Below, in pieces: positions 9,315 to 18,264 of a DNA stretch of 64,000 nucleotides. This stretch comes from Streptomyces bauhiniae (GTDB lineage Bacteria; Actinomycetota; Actinomycetes; Streptomycetales; Streptomycetaceae): the NCBI RefSeq assembly GCF_004784475.1, contig NZ_SRRT01000003.1, forward strand, positions 620,001-684,000. The letters are read 5' to 3'. The notes beneath the pieces were generated by a model. That model saw only the letters and a list, made by a program, of their open reading frames with translations, was not told the DNA's origin and did not search any database. The stretch's first letter is position 1, and every line of letters starts with the position of its first letter. The position numbers and the translations under genes are program-made.

Positions 9315-9443
9315 GTCCGGCCTCCTTGCCTGCTCTACGGGTATGGCGACCCGTGTTCGATACCCCGACCGGCGACCGGTGGGGCGAACACAGGCTAGCC
9401 ACAGCGAGTCGGACGGGCAACGGCCGTCCGCGCGCCCGGCACC

Positions 9444-10010
9444 ATGGAGGACATGGCTCGTGACTTCTCCCTGGTGCTGCTGCGCCGCATGGCCGACCAC
9501 AATCCGGAGCTGGCCCAGGACGCCCGCAGGCGGCTCGGCGCCTCCGCGACCGAGATGCGGGAGGCGAACAAACACTGGCAGGCGATGGCCCGTTCTCCCA
9601 GGTCACGCCCGGCCGTATCCCGGTACCGGGCGGTGCTGGGCGAGCCGGAGTCGGTCGAGCCGCGCCGGGTCGGCGACCTGGGGTGCGAGGCATGGCGGTG
9701 GCCCCTGTCCCTCTGGCCGGACCTGCGCTTCGAGCTGCTGGTCGGGCCGGGCGGGGCGGTCCTGACCGAGTGGCTGGTGCGTGCCCCCGGCGCCCCGGCG
9801 CCCGAACTGCGCACGCTGGAGGACCTCACCCCGTGGTCCTGCACCCTGGAGGAGGTGGCCCGCGCCTTCGCCCCGGCCCGCCCGATCCAGGGCACCGCTC
9901 CGACCCGCCAGGCCCTGGCCTTCACCGCGCCGGACCGGGACGGGGTACGGCACGAGATGGCCGCCGAGTTCACCTGGGGGCTGCTCCAGCGGACCGCGCT
10001 GCGGGACTGA
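9444..10010 (+). CDS. Conserved-looking protein of unknown function
   Basis: A 188-residue soluble protein, divergent from the IclR regulator. I do not recognise a family. It is rich in Trp, Arg and Glu and has no signal peptide, membrane helix or nucleotide-binding motif. The N-terminal third looks helical (LVLLRRMADHNPELAQDARRR). The middle has a WRWPLSLWPDLRFELLV stretch that may form a beta-sheet. Third-position GC is as high as in neighbouring genes, supporting a real gene. The start is uncertain: ATG at 9444 or ATG at 9453, the latter only two bases after a GGAGG. The gene ends three bases before the end of the converging ATP-grasp gene. Confidence 0.6.
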   Translation: MEDMARDFSLVLLRRMADHNPELAQDARRRLGASATEMREANKHWQAMARSPRSRPAVSRYRAVLGEPESVEPRRVGDLGCEAWRWPLSLWPDLRFELLVGPGGAVLTEWLVRAPGAPAPELRTLEDLTPWSCTLEEVARAFAPARPIQGTAPTRQALAFTAPDRDGVRHEMAAEFTWGLLQRTALRD

Positions 10011-10013
10011 GCC

Positions 10014-10892
10014 TCAACTGCCCTGCGCCGCCTCGATGATGAGCCGGGCTATACGGGGCCGGGACTCGGGGTGCAGGTCCAGGAAGAGGTGGGGCTCGAT
10101 GAGTTCCAGCTCCAGCACGCAGGGCTGCCCGTCCTCGCCGTCGATGAGGTCGACCCGGCCGTAGAGCAGCCGCTCGGCGCCGCCGGGTACGGCCGCCAAG
10201 GCCCGCTCGGCCACGTCCAGTTCAGCGGCGGTCGGCTGCCACTTCTCCAGCTTCGGGTGGGCGGTCTTGGCGGCGTCGAAGGGCGTGCCGGAGACCAGGA
10301 CGGCACCCTTGCGGCTGGCGTGCAGCAGGCGGCCGCCGAAGAAGTGCAGCGCACGCTCGCCGTGTTGGTCGACGGCCCGCATGTAGGGCTGGACCATCGC
10401 GGTGAGGCCCTCGGCGTGCATGTGCGCCAACTGCCGTACGGCCGACTCGCGTTCCTCGGGCGTGTACCGGGCCGCGTACCGGGCTCCCGCTCCCGAGGCG
10501 GGCTTGATCACGTACTCGTGCCCGGTCGGCAGGTCGGGTTCGGCGCCGGGCGGGAGGTAGTGGGTGGGGACCGTCGGCACACCGGCCGACGCCAGTTCGC
10601 CGAGGTAGTGCTTGTCGGCGTTCCAGTGGACCACGTCGGCCGGGTTGAGCAGCAGGGTGAGCGCGTCGACCCGGTCCACCCAGGCCAGAAACTCGGCGGG
10701 GCGCCAGGTGTAGTCCCAGGTGGAGCGGATGAGCACGAGGTCGTAGCCGGCCCAGTCGGCGTCCGGGTCGTCCCAGAACCGGGCCTCCGCGTCGGCACCC
10801 GCCGCCCGCAACTCCGCGACCAGGCCCGCCAGATCGGGGTCCTTGCTGGGCGCGGTGCCGGGGTCGTAGGTGGCGAGGGCGATACGCGGCAC
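10014..10892 (-). CDS. ATP-grasp superfamily ligase-like protein
   Basis: A 292-residue protein of the ATP-grasp fold, which couples ATP hydrolysis to joining a carboxylate and an amine or thiol. The N-terminal pre-ATP-grasp region (IALATYDPG, LVLIRSTWDYTWRP) is followed by HEYVIKPASGAGARYAARY with the lysine that contacts ATP, MVQPYMRAVDQHGERALHFFGGRLLHASRKG, and GRVDLIDGEDGQPCVLELELIEPHLF with the magnesium-ligand acidic residues. The family is close to proteins annotated as prokaryotic glutathione synthetase- or RimK-like, but the substrate is unknown. The GTG start has GGGAG six bases upstream. It is divergent from the MerR-PP2C gene and convergent with the gene at 9444. Confidence 0.8.
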   Translation of the reverse strand: MPRIALATYDPGTAPSKDPDLAGLVAELRAAGADAEARFWDDPDADWAGYDLVLIRSTWDYTWRPAEFLAWVDRVDALTLLLNPADVVHWNADKHYLGELASAGVPTVPTHYLPPGAEPDLPTGHEYVIKPASGAGARYAARYTPEERESAVRQLAHMHAEGLTAMVQPYMRAVDQHGERALHFFGGRLLHASRKGAVLVSGTPFDAAKTAHPKLEKWQPTAAELDVAERALAAVPGGAERLLYGRVDLIDGEDGQPCVLELELIEPHLFLDLHPESRPRIARLIIEAAQGS

Positions 10893-11044
10893 GGCGGGCT
10901 CCCTGGTCGTCTGCGTCGGCTCGGTGATCGCGAGGCTAGCAACCGCCCCGGGAACCGGCACACCCCTGTTGACCTTCCCCTTCGGTGAAGCCCCAGCATC
11001 GGTGGCGAAGCGAGGAACCGGCCTTCGAAGGAGCCTGGACGGAC

Positions 11045-12103
11045 ATGGATCTGCTGACCATCGGCGCGTTCGCCAAGGCGTCCGGGCTCTCCCCCAAGGC
11101 CCTGCGGCTCTACGACGAGCTGGGCCTGCTGCGCCCCGCCCGCGTCGACCCGTACACCGGCTACCGCTACTACGCCGTCGCCCAGTTGGACCGGGCCCGG
11201 CTGGTGGCGTGGCTGCGGCGGCTCGGCATGCCGCTGGCCCAGATCCGCGCGGTGTCCGTCCTGAGCGGGGCGGACGCGGCGCGGGAGGTCCGGGCGTACT
11301 GGGCGCGGGTGGAGGCGGAGACGGCCGTGCGGCGGGATCTGGCCGCGTTCCTCGTGACCGAGTTGACCGAGGCACCGAGAGAGGGAACCACCATGCTGGA
11401 ACTGCGCTGCGCCGCCCACTCCGACCGGGGGCACATCCGCCCCGCCAACCAGGACACCGTCTACGCCGGCCGCCGGCTGCTCGCCGTGGCCGACGGCTTC
11501 GGCCCGGCGGGGGCGCCCGCCAGCGGGGCCGCCGTCGAGGCGCTGCGGTTCCTCGACGAGGAGGACGGGTCGCGACCGGGCAACGTGCTGAACCTGCTGG
11601 CCGACGCCGTACGGGGCGCGGGCGATGCCGTACGGGACATCACGGAGGGGGCGGAGGACGCGGGCACCACGCTGACCGCGCTGCTCTGGACGGGCTCGCG
11701 GCTGGCCCTGGCGCACATCGGGGACAGCCGGGCCTATCTGCTGCGCGAGGACGGGCTGTTCCGCATCACCCACGACCACAGCGTGGTCCAGTCCCTGCTG
11801 GACGAGGGCCGGCTCACCCCGGCGGAGGCCGAGAGCCACCCGCAGCGGTCGCTGCTGCTGAAGGTTCTGGGTGCCGACTCCGACCCTGACCTCCGGCTGC
11901 ACGAGGCCCTCCCCGGCGACCGCTACCTGCTCTGCTCGGACGGTCTGACCGGGGTCGTCCCCGACGACCGGATCAGGGAGCTGCTGGCCGCCGCCCCGGA
12001 CCCGGAGACGGCCGTACGGTCGCTGGTCGACGCGGCGAACGCGGCGGGCGGTCCGGACAACGTGAGCTGTGTGGTCGGGGACGTGGTGTCCCCCGTGGGG
12101 TAG
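11045..12103 (+). CDS. MerR-type regulator fused to a PP2C protein phosphatase
   Basis: A 352-residue two-domain protein. Residues 1-70 form a MerR-type DNA-binding domain (LTIGAFAKASGLSPKALRLYDELGLL, then YTGYRYY). After a helical linker to about residue 115, a PP2C Ser/Thr phosphatase domain follows: SDRGHIRPANQD, LAVADGFG, LAHIGDSRAYLL, CSDGLTGVV and GGPDNVSCVV. The metal-binding aspartates of the family are all in place, so activity is plausible. Effector-binding MerR proteins normally carry a ligand domain in this position. Here a phosphatase replaces it, suggesting a direct link between protein dephosphorylation and transcription. An AAGGAG precedes the ATG by about a dozen bases. The acyl-CoA synthetase gene follows after 37 bases in the same direction. 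Confidence 0.85.
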   Translation: MDLLTIGAFAKASGLSPKALRLYDELGLLRPARVDPYTGYRYYAVAQLDRARLVAWLRRLGMPLAQIRAVSVLSGADAAREVRAYWARVEAETAVRRDLAAFLVTELTEAPREGTTMLELRCAAHSDRGHIRPANQDTVYAGRRLLAVADGFGPAGAPASGAAVEALRFLDEEDGSRPGNVLNLLADAVRGAGDAVRDITEGAEDAGTTLTALLWTGSRLALAHIGDSRAYLLREDGLFRITHDHSVVQSLLDEGRLTPAEAESHPQRSLLLKVLGADSDPDLRLHEALPGDRYLLCSDGLTGVVPDDRIRELLAAAPDPETAVRSLVDAANAAGGPDNVSCVVGDVVSPVG

Positions 12104-12140
12104 GAAGGAGCTGTCGTACCCGGCAGCGAAGGAGTCCCGC

Positions 12141-13607
12141 GTGTCCTCCCTGTTCCCCGCCCTGACGGACCCCCGGACGGCCGGAAGGACGGCGCTGCGC
12201 TTCGGCGCGCGGTCGCTGTCGTACGCGGAACTCGCCTCCGCCGCCGGGGCGGTGGCCGGGCGGCTCGTGGGCCTCGGCCGGGTCGCGGTGTGGGCGACGC
12301 CCGAGCTGGAGACCGCCGTGGCGGTGACCGGGGCGCTGCTCGCGGGGACGGCCGCCGTGCCGCTCAACCCGAAGTCGGGGGACGGGGAGTTGGCGCACAT
12401 CCTCGCCGACAGCGACCCGGCGCTGGTGCTGACCGCGCCCGGCGCCGGACTCCCGCCCGCCCTCGCGGACCTGCCCCGGCTGGAGGTCTCCGGCACCGGG
12501 CCGGTCCCCGAGGACACCTACGGGGACGAGGACCCGGCGCTGATCGTCTACACCTCCGGCACCACCGGCCCGCCCAAGGGTGCCGTCGTTCCGCGCCGGG
12601 CGCTCGCCGCGACCCTGGACGCGCTGGCCGACGCCTGGCACTGGACCGGGGACGACGTGCTGGTGCACGGGCTGCCCCTGTTCCATGTGCACGGGCTGGT
12701 GCTGGGCGTCCTCGGCCCGCTCCGGCGCGGCGGCTCGGTGCGCCACCTGGGCCGCTTCTCCCCCGAGGGCGTGACCCGCGAGCTGAACGACGGCGCGACC
12801 ATGGTCTTCGGCGTGCCCACCATGTACCACCGGCTGGCCGAGGCCCTGCCGGCCGACCCCGAGCTGGCGAAGGCGCTCGGCCGGGCCCGCCTGCTGGTCT
12901 CGGGCTCGGCCGCGCTGCCCGTCCACGACCACGAGCGGATCGCGGCGGCGACCGGGCGCCGGGTGATCGAGCGGTACGGCATGACGGAGACCCTGATGAA
13001 CACCTCCGTACGCGTCGACGGCGAGGCCCGCGCGGGCACGGTCGGCGTGCCGCTGCCCGGCGTGGAGCTGCGGCTGGTGGAGGAGGACGGCACCGAGCTG
13101 ACCGCGCGGGACGGGGAGAGCGTGGGCGAGATCCAGGTACGCGGCCCGAACCTGTTCACCGGGTATCTGAACCGGCCCGACGCGACCGGGGCCGCCTTCA
13201 CTCCCGACGGCTGGTTCCGCACCGGGGACGTGGCGGTGCGGGAGGCCGACGGGTACGTACGGATCGTCGGCCGGAAGGCCACCGACCTGATCAAGAGCGG
13301 GGGGTACAAGATCGGGGCGGGCGAGATCGAGAACGCGCTGCTTGAGCACCCGGCGGTCGCGGAGGCGGCCGTCACCGGGGAGCCGGACGCGGACCTGGGC
13401 GAGCGGGTGGTGGCCTGGGTGGTGCCGTCGGACCCCGAAGCGCCGCCCGCACTTGCGGAGTTGGCCAACCATGTGGCCGCCCGGCTGGCCCCACACAAGC
13501 GGCCCCGCGTACTGCACCTGCTCCCCGCCCTCCCCCGCAACGACATGGGCAAGATCATGAAGCGGGCGCTGACACCCCCGGAGCCGCTGACACCCCCGGC
13601 CCGCTGA
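12141..13607 (+). CDS. Acyl-CoA synthetase (AMP-forming ligase)
   Basis: A 488-residue enzyme of the ANL superfamily that activates a carboxylic acid to an acyl-AMP and then a CoA thioester. Core motifs are intact: YTSGTTGPPKG (P-loop), RYGMTET, GWFRTGDVAV, GRKATDLIKSGGYKIGAGEIE (hinge) and LPRNDMGKIMK with the catalytic C-terminal lysine. The length is slightly below that of long-chain acyl-CoA ligases and fits malonyl-CoA or medium-chain types (MatB-like), but specificity cannot be read from motifs alone. The GTG at 12141 was chosen for its GAAGGAG six bases upstream. It probably shares a transcript with the MerR-PP2C gene. Confidence 0.9.
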   Translation: MSSLFPALTDPRTAGRTALRFGARSLSYAELASAAGAVAGRLVGLGRVAVWATPELETAVAVTGALLAGTAAVPLNPKSGDGELAHILADSDPALVLTAPGAGLPPALADLPRLEVSGTGPVPEDTYGDEDPALIVYTSGTTGPPKGAVVPRRALAATLDALADAWHWTGDDVLVHGLPLFHVHGLVLGVLGPLRRGGSVRHLGRFSPEGVTRELNDGATMVFGVPTMYHRLAEALPADPELAKALGRARLLVSGSAALPVHDHERIAAATGRRVIERYGMTETLMNTSVRVDGEARAGTVGVPLPGVELRLVEEDGTELTARDGESVGEIQVRGPNLFTGYLNRPDATGAAFTPDGWFRTGDVAVREADGYVRIVGRKATDLIKSGGYKIGAGEIENALLEHPAVAEAAVTGEPDADLGERVVAWVVPSDPEAPPALAELANHVAARLAPHKRPRVLHLLPALPRNDMGKIMKRALTPPEPLTPPAR

Positions 13608-13785
13608 CACTCCCGGCCCCCGAGGGCCAGCCCGACACGGCATAGGCGCGCCGAAACCCCCCATTCAGCGGCGCCCCGCCCGGCCCCCTCCAGAAGGCAC
13701 CCGCGCCGGTGCCCGCGCAGGATTCCAGTGAGGCCCGCCGAATCCGGCGGCCCGCCCATGGTCAGCGCACTCGGGAGGAACTGCC

Positions 13786-14823
13786 GTGACCGTCAGCCTG
13801 GAGCAGTTGAGCCGCTGCCACTTCGCCGTCGACCTGGGCGCGGCCCGCACCCGCGTCTATGTGAAGGGCGCCGGACTCGTCGTCGACCAGCCCTCGGTGG
13901 CGGCCGTGAACACCCGTACCGGCGCGCTCATCGCGGTCGGTGACTTCGCGGAGCAGATGACCGGGCGCACCCCGCAGTACATCCGGGTGGTGCGGCCGGT
14001 GTCCGGTGGCACGGTGGTCGACATCGAGATGGCGCAGCGCATGCTGCGGCATCTGATCGGGGACCGGATGCGCCGCGCCCTGCGCCGCAAGCCCCGGCTG
14101 CGCGCGGCGGCCTGCACCCCGCACGAGGCCGACCCGCTGGCCCGCCGGGCGACGATCGAGACGCTGGTCGGGCTCGGCGCGCGCCGGGTGGAGCTGGTGG
14201 ACACCCTGATCGCGGCGGCCGTCGGCTGCGGGCTCCCGGTGGAACGCCCCGAAGCCTCCATGATCATGGTGTGCGGGGCGGCCGCCACCCAGGTCGCGGT
14301 GCTGTCGCTGGGCTCGATCGTCACCGCCGAGCGGATTCCGGTGGGCGGTGAGGCGGTGGACCGGGCGATCGTGCAACACCTGCGGCACGAGCACGAGTTG
14401 ATGCTGCCCAGCCAGTCGGTGCGCCCGCTGCAGATCGCCCTCTCCGACAACGGCCTCACCCCGCAGGGCCCGGCGTCCACCGAGATCCACGGCCGGGACG
14501 TGGCCACGGGCCTGGCCCGCAGCGTACGGGTGGACACGGCCGCGATGCGCGACGCGATCCACACCCCGCTGCTGGCCGTCCTCGACGGCATCGGCAAGGT
14601 GCTGCGGGACTGCCCGCCCGACCTGGTGGCCGACCTGGTGGACCGGGGCATCATGATGGTCGGCGGCACCGCGCTGCTGCCGGGTCTGGACAAGATGCTC
14701 CAGGAGGCCATCGGCATCCCGGTGCACATCGCGGAACGCCCCGACGTCTGTGCCGTACAGGGCCTGGGCGAGATGCTGGAGGGGCGGATCGCCCCGCTGG
14801 TCCTGACCCCGCTGGCCGCCTGA
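13786..14823 (+). CDS. mbl: MreB-like actin family protein (Mbl)
   Basis: A 345-residue actin-fold protein. Visible family motifs are FAVDLGAARTRVYVKG (phosphate 1), ACTPHEADPLARRATIETLVGLGARRVELVD, SMIMVCGAAATQVAVLSLG (phosphate 2) and IMMVGGTALLPGLDKML (adenosine region). MreB-type proteins in Streptomyces act in spore wall synthesis, not rod elongation. The second, more divergent paralogue, Mbl, is encoded away from the mreBCD cluster. This gene stands alone, without mreC, mreD or rodA, and its sequence departs from classic MreB (for example GAARTRV in place of GTANTLV), so I assign it as Mbl. GGGAGGAA precedes the GTG start. Confidence 0.82.
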   Translation: MTVSLEQLSRCHFAVDLGAARTRVYVKGAGLVVDQPSVAAVNTRTGALIAVGDFAEQMTGRTPQYIRVVRPVSGGTVVDIEMAQRMLRHLIGDRMRRALRRKPRLRAAACTPHEADPLARRATIETLVGLGARRVELVDTLIAAAVGCGLPVERPEASMIMVCGAAATQVAVLSLGSIVTAERIPVGGEAVDRAIVQHLRHEHELMLPSQSVRPLQIALSDNGLTPQGPASTEIHGRDVATGLARSVRVDTAAMRDAIHTPLLAVLDGIGKVLRDCPPDLVADLVDRGIMMVGGTALLPGLDKMLQEAIGIPVHIAERPDVCAVQGLGEMLEGRIAPLVLTPLAA

Positions 14824-14847
14824 GGCCCGCGCCGGGTCTCAGTAGGG

Positions 14848-14872
14848 CAGGACGCGCCCCGACGGCGTCCTG
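14848..14872 (+). terminator. Hairpin downstream of mbl
   Basis: CAGGACGC at 14848-14855 pairs perfectly with GCGTCCTG at 14865-14872 across nine bases. It lies 25 bases after the mbl stop, so it is a likely factor-independent terminator without a T-run. Confidence 0.55.
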
Positions 14873-15228
14873 CGGTCGATCTCCTGGCCCCGCGGAGCCG
14901 CTGGCCGACGACTGACCCGCACTCGAATCTGACGCTCCACGTCACCCTCCTCCCAACCGACACCGAACACCGGTAGGAGGACGGTGCCCAGAACGCGACC
15001 GCCCCAAGCCCGCCCGGCCAAAAGAATGCGATCACCCCGTTCCCCGGCCCCACCGCCGGGGAACCGGCACACCCGCCACACAACCCCCGTACACACCCCT
15101 TGCATTAGAGTGCTGTCACTTCGTACGCCCGCCGCCCCTGAGCCGGACGGCCGCCGTACCGGAAGTCACATCGTTCGCCCCGCGCCGCGCCGTCCGCGCG
15201 CCGTGGGGCATGAGCATCTGGGGTGGGG
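14873..15228. other. Gene-free stretch upstream of the DUF1906 gene
   Basis: No convincing coding region. The right-hand part should hold the promoter of the secreted protein gene. TTGCAT near 15102 and the AT-containing patch around it are the only promoter-like bases I can point to, and that is weak. Confidence 0.4.
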
Positions 15229-16056
15229 ATGTCCAGCCATCGGCTGTCCAAGAAGAGTCGTTACATCGCCTGGGCCACCGCCGGTGTCGCGGTCGTCGCC
15301 GGGGCCGGCGTCGCGGCGCAGGTGTCCAGCGCGGCCACCGTCTGGCCCGCGCAGAAGACCTTCACCGGCCGCGCCTTCGACACCTGCACCGCGCCGTCCG
15401 CGGCCGCGATGAAGGCGTGGAAGACGGGCTTCTACGGCGCCGCCGCCGTCTACATCGGCGGCAAGAACCGCGGCTGCGCCCAGCCGAACCTCACCGCGTC
15501 CTGGGTGAAGACGGTCAACTCCCAGGGCTGGAAGCTGATCCCGCTCTACGTCGGCGCCCAGCCGCCCTGCCAGAAGAGCGCCAACCCGGAGAAGATGACC
15601 ACCACCAACGCGACCTCCCTCGGCGCCACGGACGCCAAGGACGCGGTGGCCAAGGCGTCGGCGCTCGGCATGAAGGCGGGCAGCGCGATCTACCTCGACA
15701 TGGAGCCATACGACACCACGGACAAGGCGTGCAACAACGCCGTGCTGTCGTACGTCCGTTCCTTCACCAAGACGCTGCGCGGCAAGGTGTACCGGGCGGG
15801 CTACTACGGCTTCACCAGCTCCAGCGCGAAGGCCGTGGCGACCGCCACCGACAAGACCGACCTGCCGGGCAACCTCTGGTACGCCCTGTGGGACCAGCAG
15901 AACACCACCACGGCCGACTGGCCCTGGGACCCCAAGGCGTTCACCAACCACAGCCGCGCCCACCAGTACATGGTGAACAGCCAGGAGTCGCGCGGCGGTT
16001 ACACGATCACGGTGGACCGCAGCGCGTGGGACGCGCCGGTGGCGATCGTCGGCTAG
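15229..16056 (+). CDS. Secreted DUF1906 glycoside-hydrolase-like protein
   Basis: A 275-residue exported protein. The N-terminus (RLSKKSRYIAWATAGVAVVAGAGVAAQ) is a Sec signal peptide. The mature part starts TFTGRAFDTCTAPS and continues with YIGGKNRGCAQPNLTASWV, WKLIPLYVGAQPPC, IYLDMEPYD and ALWDQQNT. This is the DUF1906 domain, a GH25-like TIM barrel seen in mycobacterial Rv2525c. Family members are tied to cell-envelope glycans, but the reaction is unproven. Cysteines at the start of the mature part and in the CAQPN and PPC segments may form disulfides. The start could also be the GTG at 15223, two codons upstream. The gene sits next to other cell-wall functions. Confidence 0.8.
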   Translation: MSSHRLSKKSRYIAWATAGVAVVAGAGVAAQVSSAATVWPAQKTFTGRAFDTCTAPSAAAMKAWKTGFYGAAAVYIGGKNRGCAQPNLTASWVKTVNSQGWKLIPLYVGAQPPCQKSANPEKMTTTNATSLGATDAKDAVAKASALGMKAGSAIYLDMEPYDTTDKACNNAVLSYVRSFTKTLRGKVYRAGYYGFTSSSAKAVATATDKTDLPGNLWYALWDQQNTTTADWPWDPKAFTNHSRAHQYMVNSQESRGGYTITVDRSAWDAPVAIVG

Positions 16057-16089
16057 CGGGACGCGAACGGCCGCAACTACCTGTGCTGC

Positions 16090-16614
16090 CTAGAGATTGA
16101 GCGTGACGGCCGCCCCGATGCCGCCCAGGCCGAGGGCGACGGCGGCCGGCCACCAGCCGCCCCGGCCCCAGGGGAAGAAGCGGTCGAGGGCCAGGCGGCC
16201 GGGGCCGGTGGCGGCGATGCCGAGGGCGACGACGGCGATGCAGAGGTTGTACTCGAGACCGCCGTCGGACGCCCACAGGCCGTGCTGGGCCGTGACCAGC
16301 GCCATGGCGTTGATCATGACGCCGATCAGCGCGGCGCAGGCCAGGGGCGTCAGCAGGCCGACGGCGAGGCCGAGGCCACCGACCAGTTCGGACAGTCCCG
16401 CGATGGTCGCGAAGACCTTGCCCGGCCGGTAGCCGATGGCTTCGAACCCCTTGCCGGTCGCGGTGAGCCCCTGGCCGCCGAAGATCCCGAACAGCTTCTG
16501 GGCCCCGTGGGCCGCCATCACCAGACCGAAGGTCACTCTGATGAGCAGCAGGCCCCAGTCGGCGGCGGAGCCGAGCGTGGCACGGGCGGGACGGTCGGTA
16601 CGCGTAGTGGTCAT
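16090..16614 (-). CDS. DoxX family membrane protein
   Basis: A 174-residue inner-membrane protein with four predicted helices: LLLIRVTFGLVMAAHGAQKL, the VFATIAGLSELVGGLGLAVGLL region, the ALIGVMINAMALV region, and a C-terminal hydrophobic end. The HGAQKLFG and LTPLACAALIGVMINAMA segments are typical of DoxX, named for a thiosulfate:quinone oxidoreductase subunit but now a broad family linked to redox stress. It is a single gene that ends shortly after the converging DUF1906 gene. No partner dehydrogenase is next to it, so its role is unknown. Confidence 0.85.
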   Translation of the reverse strand: MTTTRTDRPARATLGSAADWGLLLIRVTFGLVMAAHGAQKLFGIFGGQGLTATGKGFEAIGYRPGKVFATIAGLSELVGGLGLAVGLLTPLACAALIGVMINAMALVTAQHGLWASDGGLEYNLCIAVVALGIAATGPGRLALDRFFPWGRGGWWPAAVALGLGGIGAAVTLNL

Positions 16615-16689
16615 GGGCGATGCTCCGAAGGCCCCCCACCTGAATCGGAAGGTACGGGCGGCTCCCCCCGCACGTCCCTTCCCAGGCTA

Positions 16690-18240
16690 TTAGCGTCCGG
16701 CCTGCAGCGCGCCCCAGGTGGCGGGTCCGACCTGACCGTCGACGCCGAGCGAGCGGCTGGTCTGGTAGTCCCGTACCGCCTGCTGGGTGCCCGAGCCGAA
16801 GTCGCCGTCCGCCGTGACCGTCCGCCCGAGCGCGGCGGTCAGGGCCCGCTGGAGGCGCTGGACGGCGGCGCCGGTGCTGCCCTGGCTGAGCGCGGGCGTG
16901 GTGCCGGCCGAGAGCAGCGCGGTCCAGGTACGGGCGCCCACCACACCATCGGCGCTCAGGCCGCGGGCCTTCTGGAAGGCGGTCACGGCGGAGGTGGTCT
17001 TGGTGCCGAAGCTGCCGTCGACGGTGCCCGCATCGAAGCCGGCCGCGTTGAGCAGCGACTGCGCGGCCGAGACCTGGGCGCCGGTGGAGCCGGAGCGCAG
17101 GGTGTCGTACGACGGGAAGCTGAGCTGGACCTCGCCGCCGCCGGTGCTGCCGCCGACCAGTTGCATGTAGTAGGTCCAGTTCCAGTTCGGACCGGGGTCG
17201 GTGTGGTCGTTGCCGGGCACCTCGGAGTGGCCGACGATGTGCGCGCGGTCCTTGGGGATGCCGTAGCGGGCGCAGATGGAGGCGGTCAGCGCGGCGGAGG
17301 AGCGGTACATCGCGTCGGTGAACCAGCTCGGGTTGTCGATGTACCCCTCGTGCTCGATGCCGACGCCGGTGGCGTTGCCGGAGCGGGCGTGCCAGGCGGT
17401 GTCCTTCTCGCGCACGGTCTGGGTGATCTGGCCGTCCGAGGAGCGCACCACGTAGTGCGCGCTGACCTGCGCGGACGGGTTCTGGAACCAGCTAATGGTC
17501 CCGGCGTACGAGCCCTGCGTGACGTGGATGACGACCTTGCTGATCGCCGCCGTGCGGCCGACCGCGTAGTTGGCCGCGTTGGCCGGGACCCAGAGGGCGG
17601 AGGGGTAGTCGGGGCTCTGCGCGGCCGGGGCGAGGGCCGATCCGTAGGCCCCGCGCTCGGGGGTGACCTTGCGCGCCGGGAGGGTCAGCTTCTCGCCGCC
17701 CTCGGCTCGGGCGGTGACGCCCTGGGCGAGGAAGGTGTAGACAGTGTCGGCGTAGAGCCGGGCGGTGGTGGGGTCGGTGGCGCCGCCGTACCGGGCGAGG
17801 AGCGGGTACCAGGTGTCGGTGTCGCGGCGCTCGGCCTGGCTCAGTCCGGCGTGGTCGGCGTAGGAGCGCAGGACGGCGGCGCCGCCGCGGATGTTGGCGG
17901 CGGTGTCGGTGCGCAGTTCGCGGGCGGTGTCGCCGGTGAGGCGGGAGGCCAGCTCCAGGGTGTGCTGGTCGGGGTTGCTGACCAGGTGCATCACGCCGTA
18001 GCCGCCCGCCTGGCTGGGCTGGCCGTGGTGGCCGTCGAGGTGGGTCTCGCTGTAGCCGAGGGCGATCAGGAGGTCGCGCGGGACGCCGTACTCGGCCGCG
18101 GCGCTGCTGAAGGCGTGGGCGACGGGGCCCTCGGATCTCGCCGTACGGGGCGCGGCTGCGGCGGGCTGCACGGTGGCGGCGAGCACGGCCAGGGTGCCGA
18201 GGCCGGCGAGGGCCGCGCGGGCCAGGGGTATGCGGGGCAT
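16690..18240 (-). CDS. Secreted three-module cell-wall hydrolase with N-acetylmuramoyl-L-alanine amidase
   Basis: A 516-residue exported protein. Residues 1-30 are a signal peptide ending AAAA. Residues 40-150 resemble a lytic transglycosylase fold (YGVPRDLLIALGYSETHLDG with a candidate catalytic Glu, then GGYGVMHL). Residues 210-345 form an Amidase_2 domain cleaving the glycan-peptide bond, with zinc-type histidines in VVIHVTQGS and in IVGHSEVPGNDHTDPGPNW. Two peptidoglycan-binding type 1 repeats close the protein (SLLNAAGFDAGTVDG and GSTGAAVQRLQRAL regions). Carrying a glycan-cutting-like and a peptide-cutting module in one chain is uncommon. It lies downstream of another peptidoglycan hydrolase gene, and its leader contains a tandem repeat array. 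Confidence 0.88.
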   Translation of the reverse strand: MPRIPLARAALAGLGTLAVLAATVQPAAAAPRTARSEGPVAHAFSSAAAEYGVPRDLLIALGYSETHLDGHHGQPSQAGGYGVMHLVSNPDQHTLELASRLTGDTARELRTDTAANIRGGAAVLRSYADHAGLSQAERRDTDTWYPLLARYGGATDPTTARLYADTVYTFLAQGVTARAEGGEKLTLPARKVTPERGAYGSALAPAAQSPDYPSALWVPANAANYAVGRTAAISKVVIHVTQGSYAGTISWFQNPSAQVSAHYVVRSSDGQITQTVREKDTAWHARSGNATGVGIEHEGYIDNPSWFTDAMYRSSAALTASICARYGIPKDRAHIVGHSEVPGNDHTDPGPNWNWTYYMQLVGGSTGGGEVQLSFPSYDTLRSGSTGAQVSAAQSLLNAAGFDAGTVDGSFGTKTTSAVTAFQKARGLSADGVVGARTWTALLSAGTTPALSQGSTGAAVQRLQRALTAALGRTVTADGDFGSGTQQAVRDYQTSRSLGVDGQVGPATWGALQAGR

Positions 18241-18264
18241 GGGGGTGTGACCTTCCGGGTGGGG

